From Methylacidiphilales bacterium (GTDB lineage Bacteria > Verrucomicrobiota > Verrucomicrobiia > Methylacidiphilales > UBA1321), in NCBI GenBank assembly GCA_026225555.1, contig JAMFSY010000073.1:1-48708 (forward strand): DNA of 48,708 nt. The letters run 5' to 3'. Made by a program: the position numbers and the translations under genes. The notes under the pieces were generated by a model. That model was given only the letters and a program-made list of their open reading frames with translations, ran no database searches and was not told the DNA's origin. Shown here piece after piece: positions 47,920 to 48,708 of this stretch. How positions within the stretch are numbered: the first letter of the stretch is position 1; each line of letters starts with the position of its first letter.

Positions 47920-48708
47920 ATGGTTTCCAAGGCAGTATGTACTTCGGTTCAAGGTGCGATTGATTATTTCAAGAATCATCTCAATGCCGCTGACTACTTC
48001 GTCACCAGTGAAAAAATGGATCGAGGTGAGTTCATCGGCAAGGTGGCGGAACGGTTGAATCTCTCGGAAAAAGCCATCACGCGGGATGAGTTTGTCGCTT
48101 TCGTGAATTGCGACATGAAGGCCTTGGGAGCCGATTCGTCACGTCCAAGAATATCGGAGATCAAATACATCGAATTCACCTACAGCCCACCGAAAGCAGT
48201 GAGTGTGGTGGCGGCGGTCGATGATCGGGTCAAAGGGCAACTTTACGCTGCGGTCAAAGACGAACTGAAATGGTTCGAGCAACAGGTCGATGTCCGTGAT
48301 CGCCGTGGAAATCTGGCCAATGAAGAGATGACGAAGCCCACGGGAAAGATGCTGGCCGCTTTGTTCCAGCATGAAACCAGCCGCACGAACGATCCCGATT
48401 TTCATGTCCATGCGCTCATTGGCAATGTGAGCTGGGATCAGGAAAGGCAAAAATATCTGGCGGTTCATTACGGCCAAATGCTGGAACTGCGCACGACACT
48501 GGACGCGCGAATTCATAACAATCTGGCGGCTCGCATGGGAAAGCTCGGCTACCAGGTCGAAACAGCTCCGGCTGGCTTTGGCTTGAAGGAAGTCCCGCCA
48601 TCCGCCGTGGCCATGTTCAGCGAGCGGGGCAACCAGGTCAAAACAGTGAAGTCACTCCTCCAACTTGGTTTTACGGCCAAACAGATCAGTCGAAATTTGC
48701 AGGGTGAA
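47920..48708 (+). CDS. MobF (TrwC/TraI-type) relaxase, N-terminal part, C-terminus outside the window
   Basis: 263 codons from the ATG at 47920 to the window edge, with no stop. A GAGG Shine-Dalgarno lies 11 bases before the start. The relaxase fold is readable: a tyrosine-bearing N-terminus (AIDYFKNHL, AADYFV), the FTYSPPKAVSVVAAV helix, and the histidine cluster HETSRTNDPDFHVHALIGN, which corresponds to the HxHxH metal site of TrwC. It nicks oriT and attaches to the 5' end to lead DNA transfer; TrwC-type proteins also carry a helicase part, which would lie beyond the window. Divergent from the transfer-like cluster, with the candidate oriT between them. Confidence 0.9.
   Translation, partial: MVSKAVCTSVQGAIDYFKNHLNAADYFVTSEKMDRGEFIGKVAERLNLSEKAITRDEFVAFVNCDMKALGADSSRPRISEIKYIEFTYSPPKAVSVVAAVDDRVKGQLYAAVKDELKWFEQQVDVRDRRGNLANEEMTKPTGKMLAALFQHETSRTNDPDFHVHALIGNVSWDQERQKYLAVHYGQMLELRTTLDARIHNNLAARMGKLGYQVETAPAGFGLKEVPPSAVAMFSERGNQVKTVKSLLQLGFTAKQISRNLQGE

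Larger units (their letters stand above)
38765..48708. mobile_element. Putative integrative mobilizable element (left part), right end beyond the window
   Basis: Runs from the integrase region to the window end. Components: tyrosine recombinase (38865), restriction-modification-like module (40343-45026), transfer-related cluster (45638-47569) and MobF relaxase (47920-). The absence of REP repeats and a shift to lower GC (clearest from 40.3 kb) support foreign origin. The left edge is a guess based on the structure at 38765-38812. Confidence 0.6.

Noticed and set aside
1..48708. tRNA, rRNA or CRISPR array anywhere in the window
   Set aside because: No cloverleaf-like or ribosomal sequence and no regularly spaced repeat was recognised by eye. 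A short tRNA could still be missed; a tRNAscan run would decide.

Overview
The window is GC-rich bacterial chromosome carrying two blocks of accessory DNA. The best guess for the host is a soil or freshwater Verrucomicrobiota. This is inferred from family resemblance only: a secreted lipase with an Ig-like domain and a C-terminal DGxPNLxxYAxGLDP segment, an integrase ending in a GHYRELVTP-type active site, and many exported orphan proteins. No rRNA or tRNA gene was recognised, and no CRISPR array or cas gene is present.

Layout. 1-18.4 kb is ordinary chromosome: a partial serine hydrolase, a divergent TetR/SDR pair with two visible operators, a class I aldolase with a HAD phosphatase, an alpha/beta hydrolase, a polyprenyl diphosphate synthase, an NRAMP metal transporter, an ECF sigma factor with a membrane protein and a catalytically dead HtrA-like protein, a GH1 glycosidase coupled to a metallo-beta-lactamase-fold hydrolase, an SGNH hydrolase and a large DUF2339 membrane protein. 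18.6-19.7 kb is dnaN, with DnaA-box-like sites upstream.

19.7-30.7 kb is accessory. It holds two small XRE regulators, an overlapping run of exported proteins ending in the lipase, and the core of a Tn7-like transposon: a TnsA-TnsB fusion, the AAA+ ATPase TnsC and a TniQ/TnsD-type protein in overlapping frames, followed by three unrecognised small genes that look like cargo. No CRISPR machinery accompanies it. The transposon ends were not identified with certainty.

30.7-38.7 kb is chromosome again: a lipoprotein with a glutathionylspermidine-synthase-like ATP-grasp enzyme, an MFS exporter, a single-domain response regulator, a PDZ-like exported protein, an operon of glycerate kinase, aldo/keto reductase and cupin, and glutaredoxin with a DUF309 protein. 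Dispersed REP-like palindromes (eight copies recognised) occur only in the chromosomal parts, which helps mark the block boundaries.

38.8-48.7 kb, running off the window, looks like an integrative mobilizable element. It has a tyrosine recombinase, a restriction-modification-like module (N6-adenine methyltransferase plus a small protein with a D...ExK nuclease signature) headed by a self-cleaving S24/LexA-like repressor sitting on a perfect 26-bp palindrome, a transfer-like cluster (coiled-coil membrane protein, ParA-like ATPase, small basic protein), and a divergent MobF/TrwC relaxase with a palindrome-rich candidate oriT between them.

Most interesting points: the CRISPR-less TnsAB-TnsC-TniQ transposon with unknown cargo, the sigma factor/pseudo-HtrA operon, and the repressor-controlled methyltransferase/nuclease pair.
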